Shown: piece after piece, positions 6,799 through 13,555 of the stretch
How the letters are laid out: each line of letters opens with the position of its first letter
Position numbering within the stretch: the stretch's first letter is position 1
Source: Bacteroidota bacterium
Lineage (GTDB): Bacteria > Bacteroidota > Bacteroidia > B-17B0 > B-17BO
Reading direction: 5' to 3'
NCBI GenBank assembly: GCA_025356715.1
Contig: JANXRU010000180.1
Span: 1 to 13,903, forward strand
Length of the DNA stretch: 13,903 bases
Translations under genes and position numbers: made by a program
The notes under the pieces: generated by a model
Seen by the model: only the letters and a program-made list of their open reading frames with translations
Databases searched by the model: none
What the model was told of the DNA's origin: nothing

Positions 6799-7524
6799 TT
6801 ACAATAAGTAGAAGAAGGTAAATACAAATACCCAAACTAAATCTACGAAATGCCAGTATAAACCTACTTTTTCAATCATTTCATAATGACCGCGTTTTTC
6901 GTAAGTTCCTTTTAATACGTTTAAGAAAATAATTAAATTAATAACAACTCCTGAAAATACGTGGAATCCATGGAAACCAGTAATAAAGAAAAAATAATTA
7001 GCAAACTGAGGCACACCGTATTCATTGACAGTCATATTAGCTCCGTACACCGTTTGTTCTACATACGTATGTAACTCTTGACTCCATACATGGCGTAAAG
7101 CTCCAGTTTCTGTACCAATAATAAAGTGATACCATTCCCAAGCCTGAGAACCTACAAACATAGCACCTCCAACAATTGTCCAAAACATCCACATGATGAC
7201 TTTCTTTTTATCTTTTCTTTGCCCTGCTTCTACAGCTAATACCATAGTAACGGAAGACATAATTAATATAAAAGTCATTAAACCTACATACGCTAACGGT
7301 AAATGTTGTTCTACACCTGGAAAGTGAGTAAACACGTTTTCAGCTTTAGGCCAAACATCAGCGTATTTGTGACGGATAAATCCATACGACGTCAATAAAC
7401 CACCAAAGGTTAATGCATCTGAAATTAGGAAAAACCACATCATCATTTTTCCGTAGCTTACACCTAATGGCGATTGTCCGCCATCCCAAGCGTGTTTTGA
7501 ATCGATTTCTGTACTGTGAGACAT
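6799..7524 (-). CDS. Cytochrome c oxidase subunit III (second copy in operon)
   Basis: This 241-residue heme-copper oxidase subunit III has about five membrane segments. M-M-M-W-F-F-L-I-S-D-A-L-T-F at 27-40 begins the first. Q-A-W-E-W-Y-H-F at 127-134 carries the conserved membrane Glu130. H-G-F-H-V at 185-189 and G-L-Y-W-H-F-V-D-L-V-W-V at 221-232 are hallmark subunit III motifs. The protein sits in the inner membrane next to subunit I, near the proton uptake path. It has a longer loop between the third and fourth segments than its upstream paralogue. Two different subunit III genes in tandem is usual for this oxidase type in Bacteroidetes. It lies 49 bases behind the first copy. Confidence 0.94.
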   Translation of the reverse strand: MSHSTEIDSKHAWDGGQSPLGVSYGKMMMWFFLISDALTFGGLLTSYGFIRHKYADVWPKAENVFTHFPGVEQHLPLAYVGLMTFILIMSSVTMVLAVEAGQRKDKKKVIMWMFWTIVGGAMFVGSQAWEWYHFIIGTETGALRHVWSQELHTYVEQTVYGANMTVNEYGVPQFANYFFFITGFHGFHVFSGVVINLIIFLNVLKGTYEKRGHYEMIEKVGLYWHFVDLVWVFVFTFFYLL

Positions 7525-7573
7525 ACTAAAAATTTTATTTTTTAAAACTAGTTTATGAAATTATGGTGCAAGT

Positions 7574-8176
7574 TTAACGAATATAATACAAAAATAAAAA
7601 CAAATAGACCCATAAAATATCAAGAAAATGCCAATAAATGGAACAAAGCTCCAAACCTAGTGTGTTTTCAGCATTATAGCGCTTTCGTAAAGATTTTAAC
7701 AATGTAATTGTTAATGAAATAATTCCGCCAAATAAATGGGCCCAATGCGCAAACACAAATAAGATAAAAAATGAACCAGAAGCATTACTTTTTTTTCCTC
7801 CTAAAACGATGTCCTTAGAGTATAGCTCCATCCAACCTTCGTATTGACAATACATAAACACAAAGCCAAGAGCAAGGGTAATAGCCAAGCCCATAATAAC
7901 TTGGGAATAATTGTTCTTTTTGGCGCTATTATAGGCATAAAACATAGTGATACTACTGGTAATGATAACGGCAGTGCTAATGATAAAGATGCTCGGCACA
8001 TTAAATATTAACCAATTGCCATTATCAGCTCGAACAACATAAGCACTTGTTAATCCGGCCCAAAACATAACCATACTGAAAATACCTATCCATAATAATG
8101 GTTTTGAGGCTTTATTTTGTGCTTCCTTAAGATCTGCCTTGAGGGTAGGGCTTGGTTTTATTTTTTCTTCTTGCAT
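7574..8176 (-). CDS. Cytochrome c oxidase subunit III (first copy in operon)
   Basis: This 200-residue subunit III-like membrane protein has five predicted segments (about 27-47, 60-80, 93-113, 135-160 and 177-198). A hydrophilic N-terminus of about 25 residues precedes them. Conserved features include Q-Y-E-G-W at 111-115 (Glu113), F-A-H-W-A-H-L at 142-148 and Y-W-H-F-L-D-I-L-W-V at 181-190. It is clearly paralogous to the next gene but only weakly similar over most of its length. Its start follows the ctaB stop by four bases, so the two are probably translated together. The short form with five segments is typical of one of the paired subunit III genes in this phylum. Confidence 0.93.
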   Translation of the reverse strand: MQEEKIKPSPTLKADLKEAQNKASKPLLWIGIFSMVMFWAGLTSAYVVRADNGNWLIFNVPSIFIISTAVIITSSITMFYAYNSAKKNNYSQVIMGLAITLALGFVFMYCQYEGWMELYSKDIVLGGKKSNASGSFFILFVFAHWAHLFGGIISLTITLLKSLRKRYNAENTLGLELCSIYWHFLDILWVYLFLFLYYIR

Positions 8177-8180
8177 AATA

Positions 8181-9092
8181 TTATATTAAAAATTTGTGTC
8201 CAATCATTAAAGTTATTTGCACTACAGGTAGGTATAAGAACGAACCAAACATGAGTTTTCTGGCATCTTCTATTGTTCCAGATTTATACAATTGATAAGC
8301 TTGGAATAAAAACAGTAAACCCATAGAGCCAACTACAGTTGAGGATATCCAACCACTGAAATTGAAAAAATAGGGTGCTAAAGCTATTGGAAATAATGAG
8401 AGCGTATAAATTAAAATTTGAGACCTTGAGGTTTTATCTCTACCACCTTTACTTGGCAGCATAAAAAAACCAGCTCGTTGATAATCATCGTGGCTAACCC
8501 AAGCAATTGCCCAAAAATGGGGGAATTGCCAGAAAAATTGTATTAGAAACAACAGCATTGCAAAAAATGTGATATGCCCAAAATTATTGGTTGCAGCTAC
8601 AGCTCCTATTAATGTTGGAAGCGCACCAGGGAAGGCTCCAACAAATACAGAAAAAGGAGTAACGCGTTTAAGTGGAGTATATACTAAGGCATATACAGCC
8701 ATAGAAACAAACCCTATGATACCACACAATGGATTTGTATAAATCCATAACAAAATGGTGCCGACAAGTCCTGAAATAATACAAAAAATAAAAGCCTCTA
8801 TATTAGTTAAGTTACCTGTAGGTAATGGCCTTAAACGAGTTCTATTCATTAATTTATCTAAATCTTTTTCAATAATTTGATTAAATCCATTTGCAGCAGA
8901 GGTTACTAAAAAACCACCTAATACAATGGCTAATACTTGTTTCCAATTAAAGGTTTCAGCTACAGTAAAAAAAGTAATAATGGCAGAAAATACAACCAAT
9001 GCCGATAAAGTAAATTTAGTAAGTTTAAATAATGATTTGACTTTACTATAAGTAATAGTTTCTGTTTCAGGATTATTTAAGTGGCTTTGCAA
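8181..9092 (-). CDS. ctaB: Protoheme IX farnesyltransferase (heme O synthase)
   Basis: This 303-residue UbiA-family membrane prenyltransferase farnesylates heme B to heme O in the inner membrane for use by the terminal oxidase. The first Asp-rich motif is in N-Q-I-I-E-K-D-L-D at 71-79, followed by N-R-T-R-L-R-P-L-P at 83-91. The second is H-D-D-Y at 201-204, followed by A-G-F-F-M-L-P at 207-213. About nine membrane helices can be seen. These features distinguish heme O synthase from other UbiA enzymes. No ATG is available; the frame opens with TTG at 9092, and an ATT at 9104 is the only earlier candidate before an in-frame stop. A consensus -7 box ends about eight bases before this TTG. The gene leads the operon and is divergent from the peroxidase gene. 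Confidence 0.95.
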   Translation of the reverse strand: MQSHLNNPETETITYSKVKSLFKLTKFTLSALVVFSAIITFFTVAETFNWKQVLAIVLGGFLVTSAANGFNQIIEKDLDKLMNRTRLRPLPTGNLTNIEAFIFCIISGLVGTILLWIYTNPLCGIIGFVSMAVYALVYTPLKRVTPFSVFVGAFPGALPTLIGAVAATNNFGHITFFAMLLFLIQFFWQFPHFWAIAWVSHDDYQRAGFFMLPSKGGRDKTSRSQILIYTLSLFPIALAPYFFNFSGWISSTVVGSMGLLFLFQAYQLYKSGTIEDARKLMFGSFLYLPVVQITLMIGHKFLI

Positions 9093-9099
9093 AGAGTGG

Positions 9100-9107
9100 C
9101 AAATTTA
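9100..9107 (-). promoter_or_regulatory. Candidate -7 box for the ctaB-oxidase operon
   Basis: The reverse strand reads TAAATTTG, a full match to TAnnTTTG, seven bases before the TTG start. Transcription would start at or next to the initiation codon, giving a near-leaderless message. That would fit a weak non-ATG start, or mean the true start lies further into the gene. No TTG is seen at the -33 distance. Confidence 0.45.
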
Positions 9108-9143
9108 ATTAAATAATTTACTAAAAGTTAAACTCTATTACTT

Positions 9144-9151
9144 TATATTTG
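9144..9151 (+). promoter_or_regulatory. Candidate -7 box for the peroxidase gene
   Basis: TATATTTG matches TAnnTTTG fully and lies 35 bases before the peroxidase ATG. Together with the reverse box at 9100-9107 it makes this 94-base gap a divergent promoter region. There is no clear -33 TTG. Confidence 0.42.
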
Positions 9152-9186
9152 TTTAAATATCAACTAATTCTAATATTATATAACAA

Positions 9187-9720
9187 ATGAAAAAAGTATT
9201 CATAATCGCATTAACAGCAATTACTATGGCATTTACAACATCAAGCACTAAAACTCTTCATGAGTTTAAAGCAAAAACGTTAGAAGGAAAGGATTTTAGT
9301 TTTGCGGATTTAAAAGGCAAAAAAGTATTAATTGTTAATACGGCTTCGGAATGTGGCTACACGCCACAGTACAAAGATTTACAGGAATTATATGTAAAGT
9401 ACAACTCCAAAAACTTTGTTATTATTGGCTTTCCTTGTAATGATTTTGGTGGACAAGAACCAGGGGCTGGCGCTGATATTAAGTCATTTTGTACTAAAAA
9501 CTACGGTGTTACTTTTCAAATGATGGAAAAAGTAGCCATTGCTACAAGCCCCATCTATCAATGGTTAACTCATAAAACAGAAAACGGAGTTTTAGACGCT
9601 ACTGTAAAATGGAATTTCAATAAGTTTTTAGTTGATGAAAATGGTCATTTAGTTAAGTATTTAGCTTCATCGGTAAAGCCTATGGATGCTGAGATTACGA
9701 ACTGGATTGAAGGGAAGTAA
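9187..9720 (+). CDS. Exported glutathione peroxidase-family protein, Cys type
   Basis: This 177-residue peroxidase reduces hydroperoxides. The peroxidatic Cys56 is in N-T-A-S-E-C-G-Y-T at 51-59, encoded by TGT and not selenocysteine. Gln90 is in G-F-P-C-N-D-F-G-G-Q-E-P-G at 81-93, and Trp142-Asn143 in W-N-F-N-K-F. Cys84 and Cys102 occur at the spacings seen in thioredoxin-dependent family members, where the latter acts as resolving Cys. Thioredoxin or a similar protein is therefore the more likely reductant than glutathione. A signal peptide of about 20 residues precedes the domain, so it probably works outside the cytoplasm; there is no Cys in the signal region, so it is not a lipoprotein. 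A strong terminator follows at 9741-9790. Confidence 0.93.
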   Translation: MKKVFIIALTAITMAFTTSSTKTLHEFKAKTLEGKDFSFADLKGKKVLIVNTASECGYTPQYKDLQELYVKYNSKNFVIIGFPCNDFGGQEPGAGADIKSFCTKNYGVTFQMMEKVAIATSPIYQWLTHKTENGVLDATVKWNFNKFLVDENGHLVKYLASSVKPMDAEITNWIEGK

Positions 9721-9740
9721 TTCGTTTTCTTTTTTAATTA

Positions 9741-9790
9741 ACCTCAATTGCATAAGATTTAATGCTTCTTAATCAATTGAGGTTTTTTTT
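9741..9790 (+). terminator. Terminator of the peroxidase gene
   Basis: CCTCAATTG (9742-9750) pairs perfectly with CAATTGAGG (9774-9782). The loop is 23 bases and the stem is followed by eight T residues. The long loop is less usual, but arm quality and T-run make it convincing. The tandem repeat begins immediately after the T-run. Confidence 0.85.
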
Positions 9791-9999
9791 ATGAAATACT
9801 CATGTTTGCCAAAATACATCCCGATCTATCGGGAACAAATGATTAAACTGGGTAAACCATATGGCAATAAAAAAAACAATAATTTAAACGTATGAAATAC
9901 CCATGTTTGCCAAAATACATCCCGATTTATCGGGAACAAATGATTAAACTGGGTAAACCATAAGGCAATAAAAAAAACAATAATTTAAACGTATGAAAT
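9791..9999 (+). repeat. Two tandem 101-base units with internal hairpins
   Basis: Unit 1 is 9791-9891 and unit 2 is 9892-9992; they differ at only three of 101 positions (unit positions 10, 36 and 72). The first seven bases of a third copy (ATGAAAT, 9993-9999) follow. Each unit contains CCCGA/TCGGG with a four-base loop (in unit 1, 9820-9824 and 9829-9833). A longer imperfect stem ATGTTTGCC/GGTAAACCAT (9802-9810 and 9851-9860) encloses it, with one bulge and one G-U pair. All three differences fall outside paired bases. Each unit also starts with ATG: unit 1 could encode 34 residues and unit 2 23 residues, the first stop overlapping the second start as ATGA. Whether it is a structured RNA, a dispersed repeat or small genes is open. 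Confidence 0.92.
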
Positions 10000-10010
10000 T
10001 AGTTTTAAAT

Positions 10011-10041
10011 AAAAAAGCCCCTAAAATAGTAATTTTAGGGG
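10011..10041 (-). terminator. Terminator of tRNA-Asp
   Basis: ATTTTAGGGG (10032-10041) and CCCCTAAAAT (10018-10027) form a 10 bp stem with a four-base loop. On the reverse strand one base and then six T residues follow (complement of 10011-10016). It starts eight bases past the tRNA 3' end. Confidence 0.9.
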
Positions 10042-10048
10042 ATTTTCG

Positions 10049-10122
10049 CGGTCTGGACGGGACTCGAACCCGCGACCTCCGCCGTGACAGGGCGGCGCTC
10101 TAACCAGCTGAGCTACCAAACC
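10049..10122 (-). tRNA. tRNA-Asp (anticodon GTC)
   Basis: The 74-base reverse-strand gene folds as a full cloverleaf. The acceptor stem is GGTTTGG/CCAGACC (10122-10116 and 10056-10050, one T-G pair). The D-arm is GCTC/GAGC. The anticodon stem is CCGCC/GGCGG around the loop CTGTCAC, with anticodon GTC at 10088-10086. The T-arm is GCGGG-TTCGAGT-CCCGT. The discriminator base is G at 10049. CCA is not encoded, so it must be added after transcription. It has its own promoter and terminator and appears to be transcribed alone. Confidence 0.97.
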
Positions 10123-10149
10123 AACACCATCTCTTTCGATTTGGGATTG

Positions 10150-10178
10150 CAAATTTAAGCAAAATATTTAAACTGCAA
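10150..10178 (-). promoter_or_regulatory. Promoter of tRNA-Asp
   Basis: On the reverse strand TTG (10178-10176) is followed after 18 bases by TAAATTTG (10157-10150). This is the only promoter in the window where both the -33 TTG and the -7 TAnnTTTG of the Bacteroidetes housekeeping pattern occur at about the expected spacing. The tRNA 5' end lies 27 bases past the -7 box, leaving a short leader. Confidence 0.7.
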
Positions 10179-10206
10179 AATTTTTCTTTAAAAAAATCGT
10201 AAAATA

Positions 10207-10293
10207 TCATTCCTCGCATTCAATCATAAATTTAATTTTTAATTCACGGTTTAAAAGATAGATTTCAATATCGGTAATAGCGCCTTCACTCAT
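10207..10293 (-). CDS. Possible 28-residue small protein
   Basis: An ATG at 10293-10291, directly after an in-frame TAA, opens a 28-codon frame ending at TGA 10209-10207. The predicted peptide starts M-S-E-G-A-I-T-D-I-E and ends F-M-I-E-C-E-E. It is acidic at both ends with a hydrophobic and basic middle. It lies between the TlpA-like gene (divergent) and tRNA-Asp (same strand, 84 bases downstream). No known small protein is recognised. A frame this short can arise by chance, so the coding claim is weak. It could also be the end of a lost gene. Confidence 0.25.
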   Translation of the reverse strand: MSEGAITDIEIYLLNRELKIKFMIECEE

Positions 10294-10365
10294 TTAACAT
10301 TTTTTAAATAAAGGATAAAATGAATTGGTGCTAAATTTGAATGCGTTTAAAATCAAAAAAAAACT

Positions 10366-10373
10366 TATTTTTG
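10366..10373 (+). promoter_or_regulatory. Candidate -7 box for the TlpA-like gene
   Basis: TATTTTTG matches TAnnTTTG and lies 18 bases before the ATG at 10392. Another full match, TAAATTTG, lies at 10332-10339. Either would put the transcription start downstream of the ATG at 10341 and so favours the start at 10392. No -33 TTG is seen at the right distance from either. Confidence 0.38.
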
Positions 10374-10391
10374 AACTTACTTAACTATTTT

Positions 10392-11909
10392 ATGAAAAAA
10401 ATAATCTTTAGCCTTAGTTTGTTATCTATTATAACAACTGTCTCTGCCCAAAAGGGTCATGATATTAAAATCAATTTCAAAAATTGTAAAGATACAGTGA
10501 TGTATTTAGCCTATTACCAGTTTGATAAATCTTATTTAGCTGATACTTGTAAAAAAATTATAAAAGGAAATGTGGTTTTCAAAGGTCCTAAGACTTTGGA
10601 GCGAGGAGTATATTACCTAGTAAGTCAAGATAAAGCTCGTTATTTCGATTTTTTTGTAAGTGATGCAAATCAAAACATGGTCATGAGTACTGATAATGCT
10701 GATTTAGTGAAGAGCTTAAAATCAACCTCTCATAAAGAAAACGAAGATTTCTTTAGTTATATTAAATTTATTACAGCTAAAAACATTGAGTTTGGAGAAA
10801 TAAGAACGAAAACAAAAGGAATGACCCCTAAAGATTCAGCTGCTTTTATTAACGAAAAATCTAAGGCGTTAAATGAAACGGTAATGGCTTACGAAAAATC
10901 ATTTTTAGAATCACACAAAGGAACTTTTGTTGGCGATGTGATTAATTTAAAAATGGAAAAAGAGGCAAAAGATGTTCCTAAAGCCTCTAATGGCAGACCT
11001 GACAGCTTATTTATTTATCATTATTATAAAAATCACTATTGGGATGGAGTTAATTTTAAAGATGATGGGATTTTACGTACGCCATTTTTTGCTGATAGAT
11101 TAAAAAAATATTTTAATAACGTCATTATTCAGCATCCCGATTCTGTGAGTACTGAAATAGATAGAGTGATGTCTAAAACAAAAAGCGGTTCAGAAATGCA
11201 TAAATTTTTGTTAGCTTATTTTACACCAACGTATGAGTCATCAAAAATAATGGGCTTTGATAAAGTGTTTGTTCATATTATTGATACATATTTTAGAACA
11301 GGCCAAGCAGTAGGCATTTATGAAGATAAAACCATTGAAAAAATTAAAGAACGTGGTGATATTTTGAAACCATTATTACTAGGATCTCAAGCGCCAGATT
11401 TATTAATGGTTGATACTACTGGTCATAAAGTAATGGTTAAGATGGGTTTTGATACTGTAAAAACAAGTGCAGGAGCTACAAAATTGTATTATGATAATGT
11501 ACAAAATTTAACTTCAACCTTTGTTTCGATGTATGGTACTAAAGCAGATTATTTAGTATTGGTATTTTGGGATGTAGATTGCGGACATTGCAAAACTGAA
11601 ATCCCGAAATTATTAGAAGAATATCATGCTCTAAAAAAAGAAAAATATGATATTAAAGTATTTAGTGTGTATACTCAACATGAATATGCTAAATACAAAC
11701 AATATATATTAGATAATAAATTGGATTGGATAAATGTGTATGATGGCGTACATATTAATAATATTAAGGAAAAATACGATATTTATTCAACTCCTGTCAT
11801 TTATATGTTAGATAGAAACAAACGCATTAAGGCCAAGCGTATTGGTGTAGAGCAAGTGAAAGATATTATCAAACAAATGGAAAGAGAATATAAATTAGAG
11901 AAGAAATAA
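10392..11909 (+). CDS. Exported TlpA-like thioredoxin-fold protein with long N-terminal domain
   Basis: I take the start at the ATG of 10392, giving 505 residues beginning M-K-K-I-I-F with a signal peptide ending near V-S-A-Q. The upstream in-frame ATG at 10341 adds 17 basic residues and overlaps likely promoter sequence. Residues about 20-300 are a helical and beta region of the type found ahead of thioredoxin domains in Bacteroidetes (DUF4369/DUF5106-like; assignment tentative). The thioredoxin domain starts at about 330 with G-S-Q-A-P-D. It has the redox motif W-D-V-D-C-G-H-C-K with Cys397 and Cys400, and the cis-Pro S-T-P-V at 466-469. It likely acts as a thiol-disulfide oxidoreductase outside the cytoplasm, with substrate unknown. 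A strong terminator follows. Confidence 0.88.
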   Translation: MKKIIFSLSLLSIITTVSAQKGHDIKINFKNCKDTVMYLAYYQFDKSYLADTCKKIIKGNVVFKGPKTLERGVYYLVSQDKARYFDFFVSDANQNMVMSTDNADLVKSLKSTSHKENEDFFSYIKFITAKNIEFGEIRTKTKGMTPKDSAAFINEKSKALNETVMAYEKSFLESHKGTFVGDVINLKMEKEAKDVPKASNGRPDSLFIYHYYKNHYWDGVNFKDDGILRTPFFADRLKKYFNNVIIQHPDSVSTEIDRVMSKTKSGSEMHKFLLAYFTPTYESSKIMGFDKVFVHIIDTYFRTGQAVGIYEDKTIEKIKERGDILKPLLLGSQAPDLLMVDTTGHKVMVKMGFDTVKTSAGATKLYYDNVQNLTSTFVSMYGTKADYLVLVFWDVDCGHCKTEIPKLLEEYHALKKEKYDIKVFSVYTQHEYAKYKQYILDNKLDWINVYDGVHINNIKEKYDIYSTPVIYMLDRNKRIKAKRIGVEQVKDIIKQMEREYKLEKK

Positions 11910-11932
11910 TAACCCTTTTTAAAATGGTAATT

Positions 11933-11970
11933 AAAACACCTATTAGATTTAGTTCTAATAGGTGTTTTTT
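11933..11970 (+). terminator. Terminator of the TlpA-like gene
   Basis: ACACCTATTAGA (11936-11947) pairs exactly with TCTAATAGGTGT (11954-11965) around a six-base loop. A run of T follows to 11970. Flanking A and T residues can extend the stem, and the A-run on the left gives a possible stop for reverse-strand transcription as well. Confidence 0.92.
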
Positions 11971-12054
11971 GTTTTGAAACAGAGTTACCATTAATTTTCA
12001 AATAGTATCGAATAAATGGGTTCTGTTTATTATTTTTACAAAAAAAAACGACTT

Positions 12055-13434
12055 ATGTTTCAAAAAATCAGTAATAATATTCTCGAAACTATTGGTAATA
12101 CACCCTTAGTAAAAATTAATTCTATCACAAAAGATTTGCCGTGCACTGTATTGGCAAAAGTAGAAACTACTAATCCTGGTAATTCTATTAAAGATCGTAT
12201 GGCTCTTAAAATGATTGAAGATGCTGAAAAAGATGGTCGTTTAAAACCAGGAGGAACAATTATAGAGGGTACAAGTGGAAATACAGGTATGGGCTTAGCT
12301 ATTGCTGCAATTATCAAAGGCTACAAATGTGTATTCACAACTACCGATAAACAGAGTAAGGAAAAGGTTGATGCTTTAAGAGCATTTGGAGCAGACGTCG
12401 TTGTTTGCCCAACTGATGTTGAGCCTGAAGATCCTAAGTCATACTATTCAGTTTCATCACGTTTAGTTAAAGAGATACCAAACTCATGGAAGCCAAACCA
12501 ATATGATAATAAATCAAATTCTGCCGCTCATTACGAACAAACTGGCCCTGAAATTTGGGAACAAACAGAAGGGAAAATCACGCATTTAGTTGTAGGTGTT
12601 GGTACTGGAGGAACAATTAGTGGTACTGGAAAGTTTTTGAAAGAGAAAAACCCAAATATAAAAATATTGGGAATTGATACCTATGGTTCTATTTTTAAGA
12701 AGCTAAAAGAAACGGGGATTATAGATAAAAATGAAATTTATCCATACATCACAGAAGGAATTGGTGAAGATTTTTTACCTGAAAATGTAGATATTAACTT
12801 AATCGATCATTTTGAAAAAGTAACCGATAAAGAAGCTGCTATTATGACTCGCCGTATTCCTCGCGAGGAAGGTATTTTTGCTGGTAACAGTGCAGGTTCT
12901 GCAATGGCAGGATTAATGCAAATGAAAAATATGTTTAAAGCAGGAGATGTAGTAGTTGTTATTTTTCACGATCATGGTACTCGTTATTTAGGTAAAATGT
13001 TTAACGACGATTGGATGCGCGATAGAGGTTTCTTAGAAATTAAAAAGCCAAAAGCAATTGATTTAATTACATCACACAAAAACCAAAAATTATTGACGGT
13101 TGATTCTTCTTCTTCTATTTCAGATGCGTTGAGTATTATGAATAAATATGGTATTTCTCAAATTCCAGTAAAAAAAGGAAATGAATTTGTTGGCTCGTTA
13201 AATGACACCTTTTTGTTCTCTAAATTAATAGAAGATAGTTCTATTAAAACTAAAATTGTTTCGGAAGTGATGCAAGCACCGTTTCCTTTTGTGAACGATC
13301 AAACGTTGATGGAGGATATTTCTAAATTAATTACGAGAGAAAATAATGCCGTTTTAATGACTGATTTAGCGGGTACTACACATATCATTACTAAGCATGA
13401 TTTAATACAGGGTATTTCTCAAATGAGTAATTAA
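12055..13434 (+). CDS. Cystathionine beta-synthase with C-terminal CBS domain pair
   Basis: From the ATG at 12055 the protein has 459 residues; the frame also contains an earlier ATG at 12016, but only the later one gives the family's I-G-N-T-P-L-V-K start. The PLP Lys46 is in P-G-N-S-I-K-D-R at 41-48. The substrate loop E-G-T-S-G-N-T-G is at 71-78. The phosphate loop G-V-G-T-G-G-T-I-S-G-T-G follows the catalytic core's middle. The E-G-I-G-E-D-F segment resembles cystathionine beta-synthase more than plain cysteine synthase. About 125 C-terminal residues form two CBS motifs, which could bind an adenosyl ligand; that regulation is inferred. It would join serine and homocysteine in the cytoplasm. 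A cystathionine lyase gene is not nearby. Confidence 0.9.
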   Translation: MFQKISNNILETIGNTPLVKINSITKDLPCTVLAKVETTNPGNSIKDRMALKMIEDAEKDGRLKPGGTIIEGTSGNTGMGLAIAAIIKGYKCVFTTTDKQSKEKVDALRAFGADVVVCPTDVEPEDPKSYYSVSSRLVKEIPNSWKPNQYDNKSNSAAHYEQTGPEIWEQTEGKITHLVVGVGTGGTISGTGKFLKEKNPNIKILGIDTYGSIFKKLKETGIIDKNEIYPYITEGIGEDFLPENVDINLIDHFEKVTDKEAAIMTRRIPREEGIFAGNSAGSAMAGLMQMKNMFKAGDVVVVIFHDHGTRYLGKMFNDDWMRDRGFLEIKKPKAIDLITSHKNQKLLTVDSSSSISDALSIMNKYGISQIPVKKGNEFVGSLNDTFLFSKLIEDSSIKTKIVSEVMQAPFPFVNDQTLMEDISKLITRENNAVLMTDLAGTTHIITKHDLIQGISQMSN

Positions 13435-13448
13435 CCATCTATGCATCA

Positions 13449-13494
13449 ACTATTTCATCTTACAAAAATTAACAATTTTATACGATGAAATAGT
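13449..13494. repeat. Long inverted repeat downstream of the cystathionine beta-synthase gene
   Basis: ACTATTTCATC (13449-13459) and GATGAAATAGT (13484-13494) are exact 11-base complements. Between them AAAATT (13465-13470) and AATTTT (13474-13479) form an inner stem with a three-base loop. No T-run follows, so it is not a classical intrinsic terminator. It could still slow polymerase or protect the 3' end. Confidence 0.65.
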
Positions 13495-13555
13495 AGTATA
13501 TTTAATTTAGAATACCTCTATCATTGAGTTTAATGTGAGGTTAAAAACAAATCTT

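Noticed and set aside
6645..6827. Reverse-strand 60-residue frame between the oxidase subunit IV and III genes
   Set aside because: It overlaps the ends of both well-supported genes in another frame and has no family-like sequence.
7574..8176. Recent duplication of subunit III
   Set aside because: The two subunit III proteins share only core motifs and differ in length and loops, so they are old paralogues as usual for this operon type.
9340..9360. Selenocysteine glutathione peroxidase
   Set aside because: The catalytic codon is TGT, an ordinary Cys, and the frame has no internal TGA.
9791..9999. CRISPR array
   Set aside because: There are only two units of 101 bases that match almost over their whole length, with no short repeat separated by distinct spacers and no cas genes.
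9990..10130. Integration (att) site at tRNA-Asp
   Set aside because: No second copy of the tRNA 3' end is visible in the window and there is no integrase. The tandem repeat shares no sequence with the tRNA.
12060..12317. Reverse-strand frame inside the cystathionine beta-synthase gene
   Set aside because: It is an antisense shadow of a strongly supported gene; the same holds for the other antisense frames within recF, the kinase, the oxidase genes and the TlpA-like gene.
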